Part shown: positions 39,774 through 47,692 of the stretch, one piece after another
Layout: each line of letters starts with the position of its first letter
Position numbering within the stretch: position 1 is the stretch's first letter
Source: K189A clade bacterium
GTDB taxonomy: Bacteria; Pseudomonadota; Gammaproteobacteria; Pseudomonadales; Azotimanducaceae
DNA length: 64,000 nt
Reading direction: 5' to 3'
Assembly (NCBI GenBank): GCA_902528515.1
Contig: CABZTD010000002.1
Location: 1 to 64,000 of the forward strand
Program-made: the position numbers and the translations under genes
The notes under the pieces: generated by a model
What the model was told of the DNA's origin: nothing
Databases searched by the model: none
What the model saw: the letters and a program-made list of their open reading frames with translations, nothing else

Positions 39774-40435
39774 GTCAATTTGACCTCCAGGGTATTGGGA
39801 TGACGTCTCAGCGCACGCGAGATCGTCTCGTCGCGAGGTTGCGTCAACGGGGATTAAAGGACGAGGTTGTTTTAAGTTTGATTGGGTCTGTGCCCAGGCA
39901 TATTTTTATCGACGAGGCCTGGGGGCACCGGGCCTACGAAGACTCCTCCTTACCCATCGGGCATGGTCAGACGATCTCGCAGCCTTTTATCGTAGCCCTT
40001 ATGAGTCAGCTCCTTAATGAAACGCCCCGTCAGCGCGTGCTCGAGGTGGGAACAGGGTCGGGATATCAATCCGCGATTCTAGCCGGGCTATGCGAGCGCC
40101 TGTTCAGTATTGAGCGTATCGAAGCCCTGGTGCCGCGTGCCAAGGCGCGTTTGACGGCCATGGCTCTGCACAACATCACCTTGCGTTATGGCGACGGATA
40201 TGCTGGTTGGCCAGAAAAAGGCCCATTTGACGGGATTTTGGTAACCGCAGCACCCCCACAGGTGCCGGGAGCACTGCTCGACCAACTCGCCGATGGCGGC
40301 CGGCTAATCGTTCCCGTTGGTACAGATCAGTCTCAGTCGTTAAAAGTAATCGACCGCACTGAGCAGGGCTTGGTTGAAACCATTCATGAGCGAGTACACT
40401 TTGTGCCTCTGGTTGCCGGGGTGGCAAAACAGTAG
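39770..40435 (+). CDS. pcm: Protein-L-isoaspartate O-methyltransferase Pcm
   Basis: Methylates L-isoaspartyl residues in damaged proteins for repair. The 221-residue protein, from GTG 39770, has LPIGHGQTISQPFIVALM near residue 62, the SAM motif VLEVGTGSGYQSAILA near 86, the post-I segment FSIERIEALVPRA and GPFDGILVTAAPP. The start overlaps the truD stop; surE, which often lies between them, is absent. The DUF368 gene starts 137 nt downstream. Confidence 0.95.
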   Translation: MSQFDLQGIGMTSQRTRDRLVARLRQRGLKDEVVLSLIGSVPRHIFIDEAWGHRAYEDSSLPIGHGQTISQPFIVALMSQLLNETPRQRVLEVGTGSGYQSAILAGLCERLFSIERIEALVPRAKARLTAMALHNITLRYGDGYAGWPEKGPFDGILVTAAPPQVPGALLDQLADGGRLIVPVGTDQSQSLKVIDRTEQGLVETIHERVHFVPLVAGVAKQ

Positions 40436-40572
40436 CGACAATAATCCAGAGCTTTGGCACATAAGGCACGCTAGGGCCCTCGAGGGCAAACAAAACGCGA
40501 ACAGCACAAGCGACAACATAACGGAAATCTGAGCGAAAACTTAGGCTCAGGTCGGTACAGGAAGTGGAGTAA

Positions 40573-41494
40573 ATGGGGGCTTATTCGGAGGAATCATCTA
40601 AGCAATCTTCACCGCGAGGGGTATTCTTAAGAGGTGTATTGATGGGTTTGGCCGAGCTGGTGCCTGGGGTTTCCGGCGGCACCATTGCCTTTATCAGCGG
40701 CATCTACTACCGGCTTGTCTCGGCCTTGTCCTCTTTTGGCCCCCAGTCGCTTAAGCTTGTTATGCAGCCGAGGCAGTTTTGGCGACATCACCAGTTAGGT
40801 TTTTTGCTCGCCCTTCTCGTCGGCATGGTGGCGGGAATTTTGGTTTTCGCTCGATTTATAGGCTTCATGATGGAGGCTGCAGAGCCCGTGCTGTGGGCCT
40901 TCTTTTTCGGGGTTATTGCCGTCTCGGTGTTACAAATTGGTGCAGCTCGCGCGCCGCGCTATCTCGCCGCCTATGGCGCTCTCGGCGTGCTGGCGGGTTT
41001 GCTTTTTTTGAGCTTACCCAGCGTTGATATGTCCGAATCCATGTTCGCTTTGTTCGTCGCGGGTATGGTGGCCGTCAGTGCTTGGATTTTGCCGGGCATA
41101 TCTGGCAGTTTTGTTCTGCTTTTGCTGGGGTTATATGACGACGTGATTTTGGCGGTGAATCAGCTGGACTGGACGTTTCTTCTGGTCCTAGCGGGTGGGT
41201 GCGGTTTCGGATTAATGCTGTTCGCTCGCGCCCTGGTTTGGTTGCTTATGCGCTTTGAGGATGCGCTGCTAGCATTTCTGACAGGCTTCATGGCGACAGC
41301 GCTCATTAGACTTTGGCCGTGGCAAATTGTCGCATCACAGTCCGCGCCAGATGCCTACGGCGTTTTTCAAACACTCCAATTGCCGCAACAATATGCCGCG
41401 GCGGGCAGTGAGGCATACCTGGGACTGTCCTTAATGGCCGCGTTACTTGGGGGGGGCGGGCATATGGCTGCTGTCCAAACTGTCGCCCCAGTAG
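40573..41494 (+). CDS. DUF368 / PopT-type undecaprenyl phosphate translocase, frame broken at a poly-G run
   Basis: Polytopic inner-membrane protein of the DUF368 family; members (PopT) have been shown to return undecaprenyl phosphate across the membrane. The signature VLMGLAELVPGVSGGTIAFI is near residue 23 and is repeated as AWILPGISGSFVLLLLGLY near 168, as expected of the inverted-repeat fold. The frame reads through into nlpD after a run of eight G (41449-41456). Removing one G gives a normal DUF368 end, GGAGIWLLSKLSPQ, and a TAG at 41492-41494. I therefore place the natural end there. A Shine-Dalgarno (GGAAGTGGAG) precedes the ATG. Confidence 0.82.
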
Positions 41495-42372
41495 CGGTAC
41501 TTGTCCGGCTTCACAAGTTTCGATGCCCGCGTTTTAGCCGAAGGTTGCGCGTGCTTTGGGTCGGCTTGTTTTGGATTGGTATGCTGGGTGGCTGCGCTGT
41601 ACCAGGAACGCCTCCGGTTACAGATCGATCGCTTGCCAACAGGAACCAACAGAGCTATGTCGTGGTTCGCGGTGACACGCTTTACTCAATCGCCTGGCGG
41701 TTCAATTTGGATCACCGTCGATTGGCCACAGCCAACGGTATTGGCGCACCTTTCACCATCTATCCCGGTCAAAAACTGCGGCTCTCAGAGACGCCGAAGT
41801 CAGCCCCCGTCGGGGTAGAGAAAAACTCGGACAGCCTCGCTGACGGTGGAGTTGTTGCGACTCGAAAGCCAGCGCCAAAAACTGGAAAGACCGCTAAACC
41901 GGCGGTGGCGTCAAAACCGGCGGTGGTGGCTCGAACCAGACCGAAGCCAGCAAAGCAGCCGAGAAGCACAGCAACGCCGCCAAAACAGGCTTCGTCCACG
42001 CCGCGCAGCGGCCAGACTTGGTATCGGCCATTGCCCCAGCGCCCCAGCGTGCCGTTTGGCAATAACAACAAGGGTCTCGACTATGCGATTACGGCCAGGT
42101 CGAAGGTGCGCAGCACTCGAAGTGGCGAAGTGGTTTATGCGGGTAATGGTATTGCAGGGTTCGAGCGCCTCGTCATCGTGAAACATACAACGGACCTTTT
42201 GAGTGCTTATAGCTTTAACGGCAAAGTCCAGGTGGCCGAACAGCAGCGAGTGCGGGGTGGAGCGGTCATAGCCGAGATTTTGCCGCGACCCGGGGTTGGT
42301 CAGAAGCTGCACTTTGAAGTGCGGCGGAAGGGGCAGCCCATTAACCCCGCGACGGTACTGCCAAAAAGCTAG
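41464..42372 (+). CDS. nlpD: Murein hydrolase activator NlpD (LysM + degenerate M23 lipoprotein)
   Basis: Outer-membrane lipoprotein that activates a cell-separation amidase (AmiC in E. coli). A hydrophobic signal ends in the lipobox LGGC with the Cys codon at 41593. LysM follows (SYVVVRGDTLYSIAWRFNLD), then a long Lys/Pro/Ala linker and a C-terminal LytM domain (GEVVYAGNGIAGFERLVIVK, LHFEVRRKGQPINPATVLP). The zinc motif His is changed in LSAYSFN, as in E. coli NlpD, so no hydrolase activity is expected. The start is not fixed: ATG 41464 or, with a textbook 17-residue signal, TTG 41545. It is open in frame with the DUF368 gene upstream. rpoS, its usual neighbour, is missing. Confidence 0.85.
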   Translation: MAAVQTVAPVAVLVRLHKFRCPRFSRRLRVLWVGLFWIGMLGGCAVPGTPPVTDRSLANRNQQSYVVVRGDTLYSIAWRFNLDHRRLATANGIGAPFTIYPGQKLRLSETPKSAPVGVEKNSDSLADGGVVATRKPAPKTGKTAKPAVASKPAVVARTRPKPAKQPRSTATPPKQASSTPRSGQTWYRPLPQRPSVPFGNNNKGLDYAITARSKVRSTRSGEVVYAGNGIAGFERLVIVKHTTDLLSAYSFNGKVQVAEQQRVRGGAVIAEILPRPGVGQKLHFEVRRKGQPINPATVLPKS

Positions 42373-42375
42373 GGT

Positions 42376-42699
42376 TTAACGTTCGAGAAGCGCCAACTTA
42401 CCCGGCTTACCATCCCACTCTTCTGCGTCGGTTGGCGATTCCTTGATTTCGGTAATGTTCGGCCAAAGCTCGGCGAGCTCAGCGTTGAGCTCGATGAATG
42501 CTTCTTGATCCTCCGGCACTTCATCATCCGCGAAAATCGCATCTGCCGGGCACTCGGGTTCGCATAGAGCGCAGTCGATGCACTCGTCAGGATGAATCAC
42601 CAACATGTTTGGGCCCTCGTAAAAACAGTCGACGGGACAGACTTCTACGCAATCAGTGTGCTTACACTTGATGCAGTTTTCGCCAACGATGAATGTCAT
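42376..42699 (-). CDS. fdxA: 7Fe ferredoxin FdxA
   Basis: Small electron carrier with one 3Fe-4S and one 4Fe-4S cluster. The 107-residue protein has Cys residues in [19 protein letters not shown] and [18 protein letters not shown], and the C-terminal extension [15 protein letters not shown] of the FdxA type. ATG 42699 is set by AAGGTGA six bases upstream; a GTG nine bases earlier is not needed. It is convergent with nlpD, 3 nt between stops, and lies downstream of mutS as in Pseudomonas. Confidence 0.96.
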   Translation of the reverse strand: MTFIVGENCIKCKHTDCVEVCPVDCFYEGPNMLVIHPDECIDCALCEPECPADAIFADDEVPEDQEAFIELNAELAELWPNITEIKESPTDAEEWDGKPGKLALLER

Positions 42700-42824
42700 G
42701 TGAGTCACCTTAATAACATCTGGGATAATCCCGCCCAGGCAGTGAGACGGACCGCGAAAAAGGCGGTGATGAAAAGCGCGCTAGTTTAACCGAGAGGCGT
42801 GGACTGTCTAGTCGGCTAGAGTTC

Positions 42825-45512
42825 TTAGCCGGTTTTTCCTTCGGCAAGTTGCTGCAGGCGATCGAGGATGTCTAAGGCTTGGCGCGGCGTCAGATCGTTG
42901 ACGTCGATCTTGCTTAGTTCCTCGATCACTTCTTCCGCACGCTCATCGGTGTTATTTGGCGCAGTGAACGTGTCTTCCGTGACCAGTGGTTGTGCATTAG
43001 ACGAAACGTTGGCGACAAACAGATCCGACTGGCCTGTTGCAGCCGTGTCGCCCAGCACTGTTTGCTGCTCAAAACCGCGAAGTTTCGTCCGGGCAATGTC
43101 TAAAACAGTTTTCGGTACACCAGCGAGTTTGGCGACCTGAATGCCGTAGCTCTGGCTAGCTGCCCCAGACTGCACTTGGTACAAAAATACGATGTCTCCT
43201 CGGTGCTCCTTGGCACTGAGGTGAACATTTCCCACGTTGGGGCAACGCATAGGTAGACTAGTGAGCTCGAAATAATGCGTGGCGAAAAGCGTCAGGGCGT
43301 GGCTTTGTTCAGCAAGGTGTTGCGCGCAGGCCCAAGCGAGGGCTAGACCATCGTATGTGCTGGTGCCGCGACCGATTTCATCGAGCAATACTAGTGAGTA
43401 GGGGCTCGCGTTATGGAGTATTTGTGCGGTTTCGATCATCTCGACCATAAAGGTGGAACGACCGCTGGTTAAATCGTCTGCTGCGCCAACACGCGTAAAG
43501 ATACGATCAATCGGTCCCAGTGTTGCGTCCTCTGCGGGCACATAGCTACCGACATAGGCAAGCAGGCTGATCAGTGCGACTTGCCGCATGTAGGTCGACT
43601 TACCGCCCATATTGGGTCCCGTCACGATCAGCATGCTCTGATTGGGCGACAGGGATAAATCGTTGGCGATAAAGGCATTGGTGGAGCTGTCCTTCACGAC
43701 GGGGTGCCAGCCCTGGGTGATTTGGACACCACGCTGTTCGGTAAAGTTAGGGGCATGGAATCCCAAGGAATATGCGCGCTCGGCCAAACAGGAAAGCACA
43801 TCGCATTGGGCCACCGCCTCCGCGGATTTTCTTAGCGCTCTTGACTCATCTGCCAGTTCGATTAGCAGATCGCCAAATAGGCGGCGCTCTAGCTGCAGCG
43901 ACTCCCCCCTGCTGCGAAGAGCACCTTCCTCAAAGGCCTTAAGTACTGGCGTGATGTAGCGCTCGGCGTTTTTCAGTGTCTGTCGGCGGACATACTCATC
44001 CGGCACCTCACCCTTTGCAGCCTTGGATGTTTCGATGTAGTAGCCGTGCACTCGGTTATAGCCCACTTTTAACGAGCTGATGCCCGTACGCTCGCGCTCG
44101 GCTTGCTCTAGTTCTGCCAGCCAATTTGCCGAGTGGCTGTTGACTTTGCGCAGCTGATCTAGCTCTTCACTGTAGCCGCCTGCGAAAACCCCACCTTCAC
44201 GAAGGGTTACCGGTGGTTCATCGACTAAGGCCTGGGTGAGTTTGCTTTGCAGATGGGTGAAGTCGCCCAAGGAATCGATTAACTGCTCGTTGAGTTCGCC
44301 GTTGATGGATTGCAGTGCCTCCTTGATTACTGGAAGCTGTCCCAAGGCGTCTCTTAGCTTGCCAATGTCTCGGGGCGAGGCGGAACCCAAATTGACCCGA
44401 GTCAGGATGCGCTCCAAATCGCCCACCGGCTTCACGCTTGCTCGAATGTCCTCGCCTGCTCGGGCGGCGAGAGCGTCGGTCACCCAATCCTGACGCCGGA
44501 TCACGCCATCGACATTGCGCAGTGGTTCATGGAGCCAGCGCTGCAGTAGGCGGCTGCCCATGGGGGTGACGGTGGTGTCCATTAGGCTCAGCAGCGTGTG
44601 ATCGGTCGCGCCGTTACTGCGAACATCGATCTCAAGATTGCGGCGGGAATGAGCGTCCATGCCGATGCACTGATCGTCCTGTTTGTGAATCACCTGCTGC
44701 AGAAAGTCCAGCGACTGGCATTGGGTGCTCTGTACGTACGCCAAAGCCGCGGCGCCGGCGACGAGGCAGGGAGCCTCAGGGTGAATGCCAGCAACCGCAG
44801 CCAAATCTTGCTGAAAGTGTTGATTCAGCGCCGCAGAAGCACGTTGACTCTGGTATTTGGTGTCATCAATACAGGTCACCGCGGCGAATGCAGCCAGCGA
44901 CTCCTTCCATCGTGCCGCCTGGCTCGCGGGCAACAAAATTTCAGCAGGACGCACGGCAGTAATTGCATCAAGCAGCAAATTCTCCGAAGACAATTGCTGA
45001 AGTAATAGTTGAGCCGACGATAGATTAAGCAGGGCTAAACCGATTTGATGCTCGGCAAAATACAACACAGCTGTCGCGCTGTCGGACTTGGTTTCCAGAA
45101 AGGCATCGTCGGTAAGGGTGCCCGGCGTGACAATGCGCTGCACTTGGCGCTCCACCGGGCCTTTGCTCGTCGCCGGATCACCGACCTGCTCGCAAATGGC
45201 GACACGGCGCCCCAGTTTTACCAGTCGTGCTAGGTAGGCGTCTGCCGCGTGGTAGGGCACACCGCACATGGGTATGGGTTCATTACCGGCATAACCTCTC
45301 GCCGTTAGAGTGATGTCGAGAAGGTCCGAGGCGACTTTTGCGTCTTCAAAAAATAGTTCATAAAAGTCACCCATTCGATAAAACAGCAGGGCGTCGGTGT
45401 GAGCGGCCTTGATGCTGAGATATTGCTGCATCATCGGTGTGAGTTTGCCAGCGTCGGGAAAGACTGATTCTGGAGCGGAGGGTGTAGATCGCATCGGAAT
45501 TCGGGTTCGCAT
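42825..45512 (-). CDS. mutS: DNA mismatch repair protein MutS
   Basis: Recognises mismatches and recruits MutL. The 895-residue protein has the mismatch-binding Phe-X-Glu region in [15 protein letters not shown] near the N-terminus, connector and lever domains, the Walker [16 protein letters not shown], Walker [19 protein letters not shown] and a C-terminal dimerisation tail. The start could be ATG 45512 or ATG 45494; neither has a clear Shine-Dalgarno. It is divergent from recA, with 257 nt between. Confidence 0.97.
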   Translation of the reverse strand: MRTRIPMRSTPSAPESVFPDAGKLTPMMQQYLSIKAAHTDALLFYRMGDFYELFFEDAKVASDLLDITLTARGYAGNEPIPMCGVPYHAADAYLARLVKLGRRVAICEQVGDPATSKGPVERQVQRIVTPGTLTDDAFLETKSDSATAVLYFAEHQIGLALLNLSSAQLLLQQLSSENLLLDAITAVRPAEILLPASQAARWKESLAAFAAVTCIDDTKYQSQRASAALNQHFQQDLAAVAGIHPEAPCLVAGAAALAYVQSTQCQSLDFLQQVIHKQDDQCIGMDAHSRRNLEIDVRSNGATDHTLLSLMDTTVTPMGSRLLQRWLHEPLRNVDGVIRRQDWVTDALAARAGEDIRASVKPVGDLERILTRVNLGSASPRDIGKLRDALGQLPVIKEALQSINGELNEQLIDSLGDFTHLQSKLTQALVDEPPVTLREGGVFAGGYSEELDQLRKVNSHSANWLAELEQAERERTGISSLKVGYNRVHGYYIETSKAAKGEVPDEYVRRQTLKNAERYITPVLKAFEEGALRSRGESLQLERRLFGDLLIELADESRALRKSAEAVAQCDVLSCLAERAYSLGFHAPNFTEQRGVQITQGWHPVVKDSSTNAFIANDLSLSPNQSMLIVTGPNMGGKSTYMRQVALISLLAYVGSYVPAEDATLGPIDRIFTRVGAADDLTSGRSTFMVEMIETAQILHNASPYSLVLLDEIGRGTSTYDGLALAWACAQHLAEQSHALTLFATHYFELTSLPMRCPNVGNVHLSAKEHRGDIVFLYQVQSGAASQSYGIQVAKLAGVPKTVLDIARTKLRGFEQQTVLGDTAATGQSDLFVANVSSNAQPLVTEDTFTAPNNTDERAEEVIEELSKIDVNDLTPRQALDILDRLQQLAEGKTG

Positions 45513-45606
45513 CAGCTCAGAATGAAAAAGCAGTGAACTACAGCGGGTAAATCACAGTCAACCGGCGGAATAGCCTGAAACCTAAAAATGAGTCTTGCGG
45601 CGACTA

Positions 45607-45622
45607 CTGAATGAATATACAG
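45607..45622 (+). promoter_or_regulatory. LexA (SOS) box upstream of recA
   Basis: CTGAATGAATATACAG fits the gammaproteobacterial SOS box CTG-N10-CAG; the flanks TA and TT also fit the 20-bp consensus. The right half is perfect (TATACAG). It lies about 150 bases before the recA ATG and overlaps a plausible promoter (TTGCGG at 45595, TACAGT at 45618, spacing 17), the arrangement needed for LexA repression. The orientation toward recA is likely; mutS lies on the other side. Confidence 0.75.
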
Positions 45623-45769
45623 TTATCTCTGAGATGTATGCATAACGACAGTCACCCGAAGAATCACACCAGTGACGAGATCATGGATGGGAAAGAGGAT
45701 CAGACACTGGACCAGATCAACGATTAGAGGAATGCGGATTCGACGCAAGGAAAGACACGAGGAAAGAAA

Positions 45770-46882
45770 ATGGCGAAGGAAAGTGTAAAAGCAGGTAGCT
45801 CTGGCAGAGCAGGCCCTGAAAAAGAGCGAGCCCTGAGCGCTGCGTTGGCGCAAATCGAGCGGCAATTTGGTAAGGGCTCCATGATGCGCCTGGGGGACAG
45901 AGAGCTGGTCACCATACCGTCGATCTCAACCGGTTCTCTTGGCCTGGATGTTGCGTTGGGAATTGGAGGTCTGCCCAAGGGGCGGGTTGTGGAGATTTAT
46001 GGTCCCGAATCATCCGGTAAAACCACCCTCACACTGCAGGTCATTGCTGAGGCACAAAAAGCGGGTGGTACCTGTGCTTTTATCGACGCGGAGCACGCAC
46101 TAGATCCAATTTATGCCCAGGCCCTGGGCGTAGACACCGACGACCTTCTGGTTTCGCAACCCGACACAGGGGAGCAGGCTCTGGAAATCTGCGACATGTT
46201 AGTGCGCTCTGCTGCAGTAGATGTTGTCATTGTGGACTCTGTCGCGGCACTGACCCCCCGAGCAGAGATCGAAGGAGATATGGGCGACAGCCATGTCGGC
46301 CTGCAGGCGCGTCTGATGAGCCAAGCACTTCGCAAAATGACTGGTAATATCAAGCAGTCCAATACCCTAGTTGTATTTATCAACCAAATACGGATGAAAA
46401 TTGGAGTGATGTTTGGTTCTCCAGAAACGACGACCGGCGGTAATGCACTGAAGTTCTATTCCTCGGTTCGATTGGATATTCGCCGCATCGGTGCCGTGAA
46501 AAATGGCGATGAAGTTGTAGGTAATGAGACCCGAGTTAAGGTGGTGAAAAACAAGGTGGCCCCGCCGTTCCGACAAACTGAATTTCAGATCCTGTACGGT
46601 CAGGGCATCCATCGCACTGGTGAGATACTCGAGCTGGGTGTTGAGCAGAATTTGGTTGAAAAATCTGGAGCTTGGTATTCTTACAACGGTGAGCGCATCG
46701 GCCAGGGTCGCAAGAACGCTGCAGACTTCTTGGATGACCATCCCGAACTCAAAGAGGAGATTGAAGTTCGTATTAGACAGCTGCTCATGCCAGCCCTTGG
46801 CGAGGGTGGTGACAATGTTGAAGCCCTTGCTGGCGATGCAAGCGAGTCGGGTTTGGGTGAGCCAGGCGCACCAGAAGCCTAG
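45770..46882 (+). CDS. recA: Recombinase A
   Basis: Strand-exchange recombinase and activator of LexA autocleavage. The 370-residue protein has Walker [10 protein letters not shown], the DNA-binding loops ([20 protein letters not shown] and [20 protein letters not shown]), the RecA signature [14 protein letters not shown] and an acidic C-terminus. GAGGAAAGAAA precedes the ATG. It is preceded by a LexA box and followed by recX after 12 nt. Confidence 0.98.
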   Translation: MAKESVKAGSSGRAGPEKERALSAALAQIERQFGKGSMMRLGDRELVTIPSISTGSLGLDVALGIGGLPKGRVVEIYGPESSGKTTLTLQVIAEAQKAGGTCAFIDAEHALDPIYAQALGVDTDDLLVSQPDTGEQALEICDMLVRSAAVDVVIVDSVAALTPRAEIEGDMGDSHVGLQARLMSQALRKMTGNIKQSNTLVVFINQIRMKIGVMFGSPETTTGGNALKFYSSVRLDIRRIGAVKNGDEVVGNETRVKVVKNKVAPPFRQTEFQILYGQGIHRTGEILELGVEQNLVEKSGAWYSYNGERIGQGRKNAADFLDDHPELKEEIEVRIRQLLMPALGEGGDNVEALAGDASESGLGEPGAPEA

Positions 46883-46894
46883 CCAGGATCGCTT

Positions 46895-47539
46895 GTGAGG
46901 CTCAAGGGTAGAGTCGGCCTCGATTCGAAAGACGCTGGTAATCAGGCCAAATGCTATGGAGCGGCGGTGCGTTTGCTGGGTACAAGGGAGTACAGTGTTC
47001 TCGAGTTATCTACCAAGTTGCAGCGCCGGTTTTTGTCGGACGTTGTCAGTGAGGTGATCACTGAGCTTCGAAATTCGGGCTTGCTGTGCAATACACGCTA
47101 CGGCGAAGCCTTTTGCAGAATCCGCGTTGATCGAGGCTATGGTCCGGTATTTATTCAGCGAGAACTTGAGCATAACGGTTTGGACAAGGAACTGATCGAA
47201 AACCTGCTCGCACCCTATAACGAACAATGGCTGGCTAGGGCCGTTGTGCAGGTAGAAAAAAAGGCGCGGATGCCAAGGCCAGATGACCATCTGAGTCTGC
47301 AGGAGCCGTGTCCGTCAGAGTCGTGTTTTTTCCCATCCGATGATAGTGAAAACTCACCATTGTCTGCTCTAGGTTATGGTGGGACCCACAATAGGCCCTC
47401 CAGAGACCAGCAACGCGAGGCATGGCATCAGGACCAAAAAGAGCGCGCGCGTGTTGCTAGGTTTTTGGCCAGACGTGGATTTCCCGCGGGTTTAGCATCT
47501 CGTGCTATTAACCAGGTGATGCAGGCGACAGACCACTAG
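46895..47539 (+). CDS. recX: Regulatory protein RecX, with an inserted segment
   Basis: RecX modulates RecA filaments. The 214-residue protein (GTG start) has the three-helix repeats of the family: LLGTREYSVLELSTKLQRR near residue 28, then LRNSGLLCNTRYGEAFCRIR and GYGPVFIQRELEHNGLD, and a last repeat RVARFLARRGFPAGLASRAI. Between the second and third repeat there is a polar insertion of roughly 45 residues (about 128-175) rich in Pro, Ser, Asp and Glu, which makes the protein longer than the 150-170 usual for RecX. It follows recA directly. Confidence 0.9.
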   Translation: MRLKGRVGLDSKDAGNQAKCYGAAVRLLGTREYSVLELSTKLQRRFLSDVVSEVITELRNSGLLCNTRYGEAFCRIRVDRGYGPVFIQRELEHNGLDKELIENLLAPYNEQWLARAVVQVEKKARMPRPDDHLSLQEPCPSESCFFPSDDSENSPLSALGYGGTHNRPSRDQQREAWHQDQKERARVARFLARRGFPAGLASRAINQVMQATDH

Positions 47540-47692
47540 TCTCTCGCATACCCCTGGCCGCGGCAGCATCTTTCACCAGAGAGAACTGCATGTGTTAGTC
47601 GTGATTAGAGTCTGAGTTCTGCCATTAACGCCTGCCATTGAAGGCTCGAATGCTCTATCATCGTGTTCACTCTTTTGGTCAGTCCGCACACC

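Noticed and set aside
40573-42372. A single bifunctional PopT-NlpD protein
   Set aside because: A lipobox signal in the middle and a perfect DUF368 end one frame away suggest a one-base homopolymer change rather than a true fusion; I list two genes and keep the fusion as a finding.
47540-47692. Terminator or tRNA between recX and alaS
   Set aside because: TCTCTC and GAGAGA can pair, but the loop is about 30 bases with no T run, and no cloverleaf with a TTCGA arm is seen.
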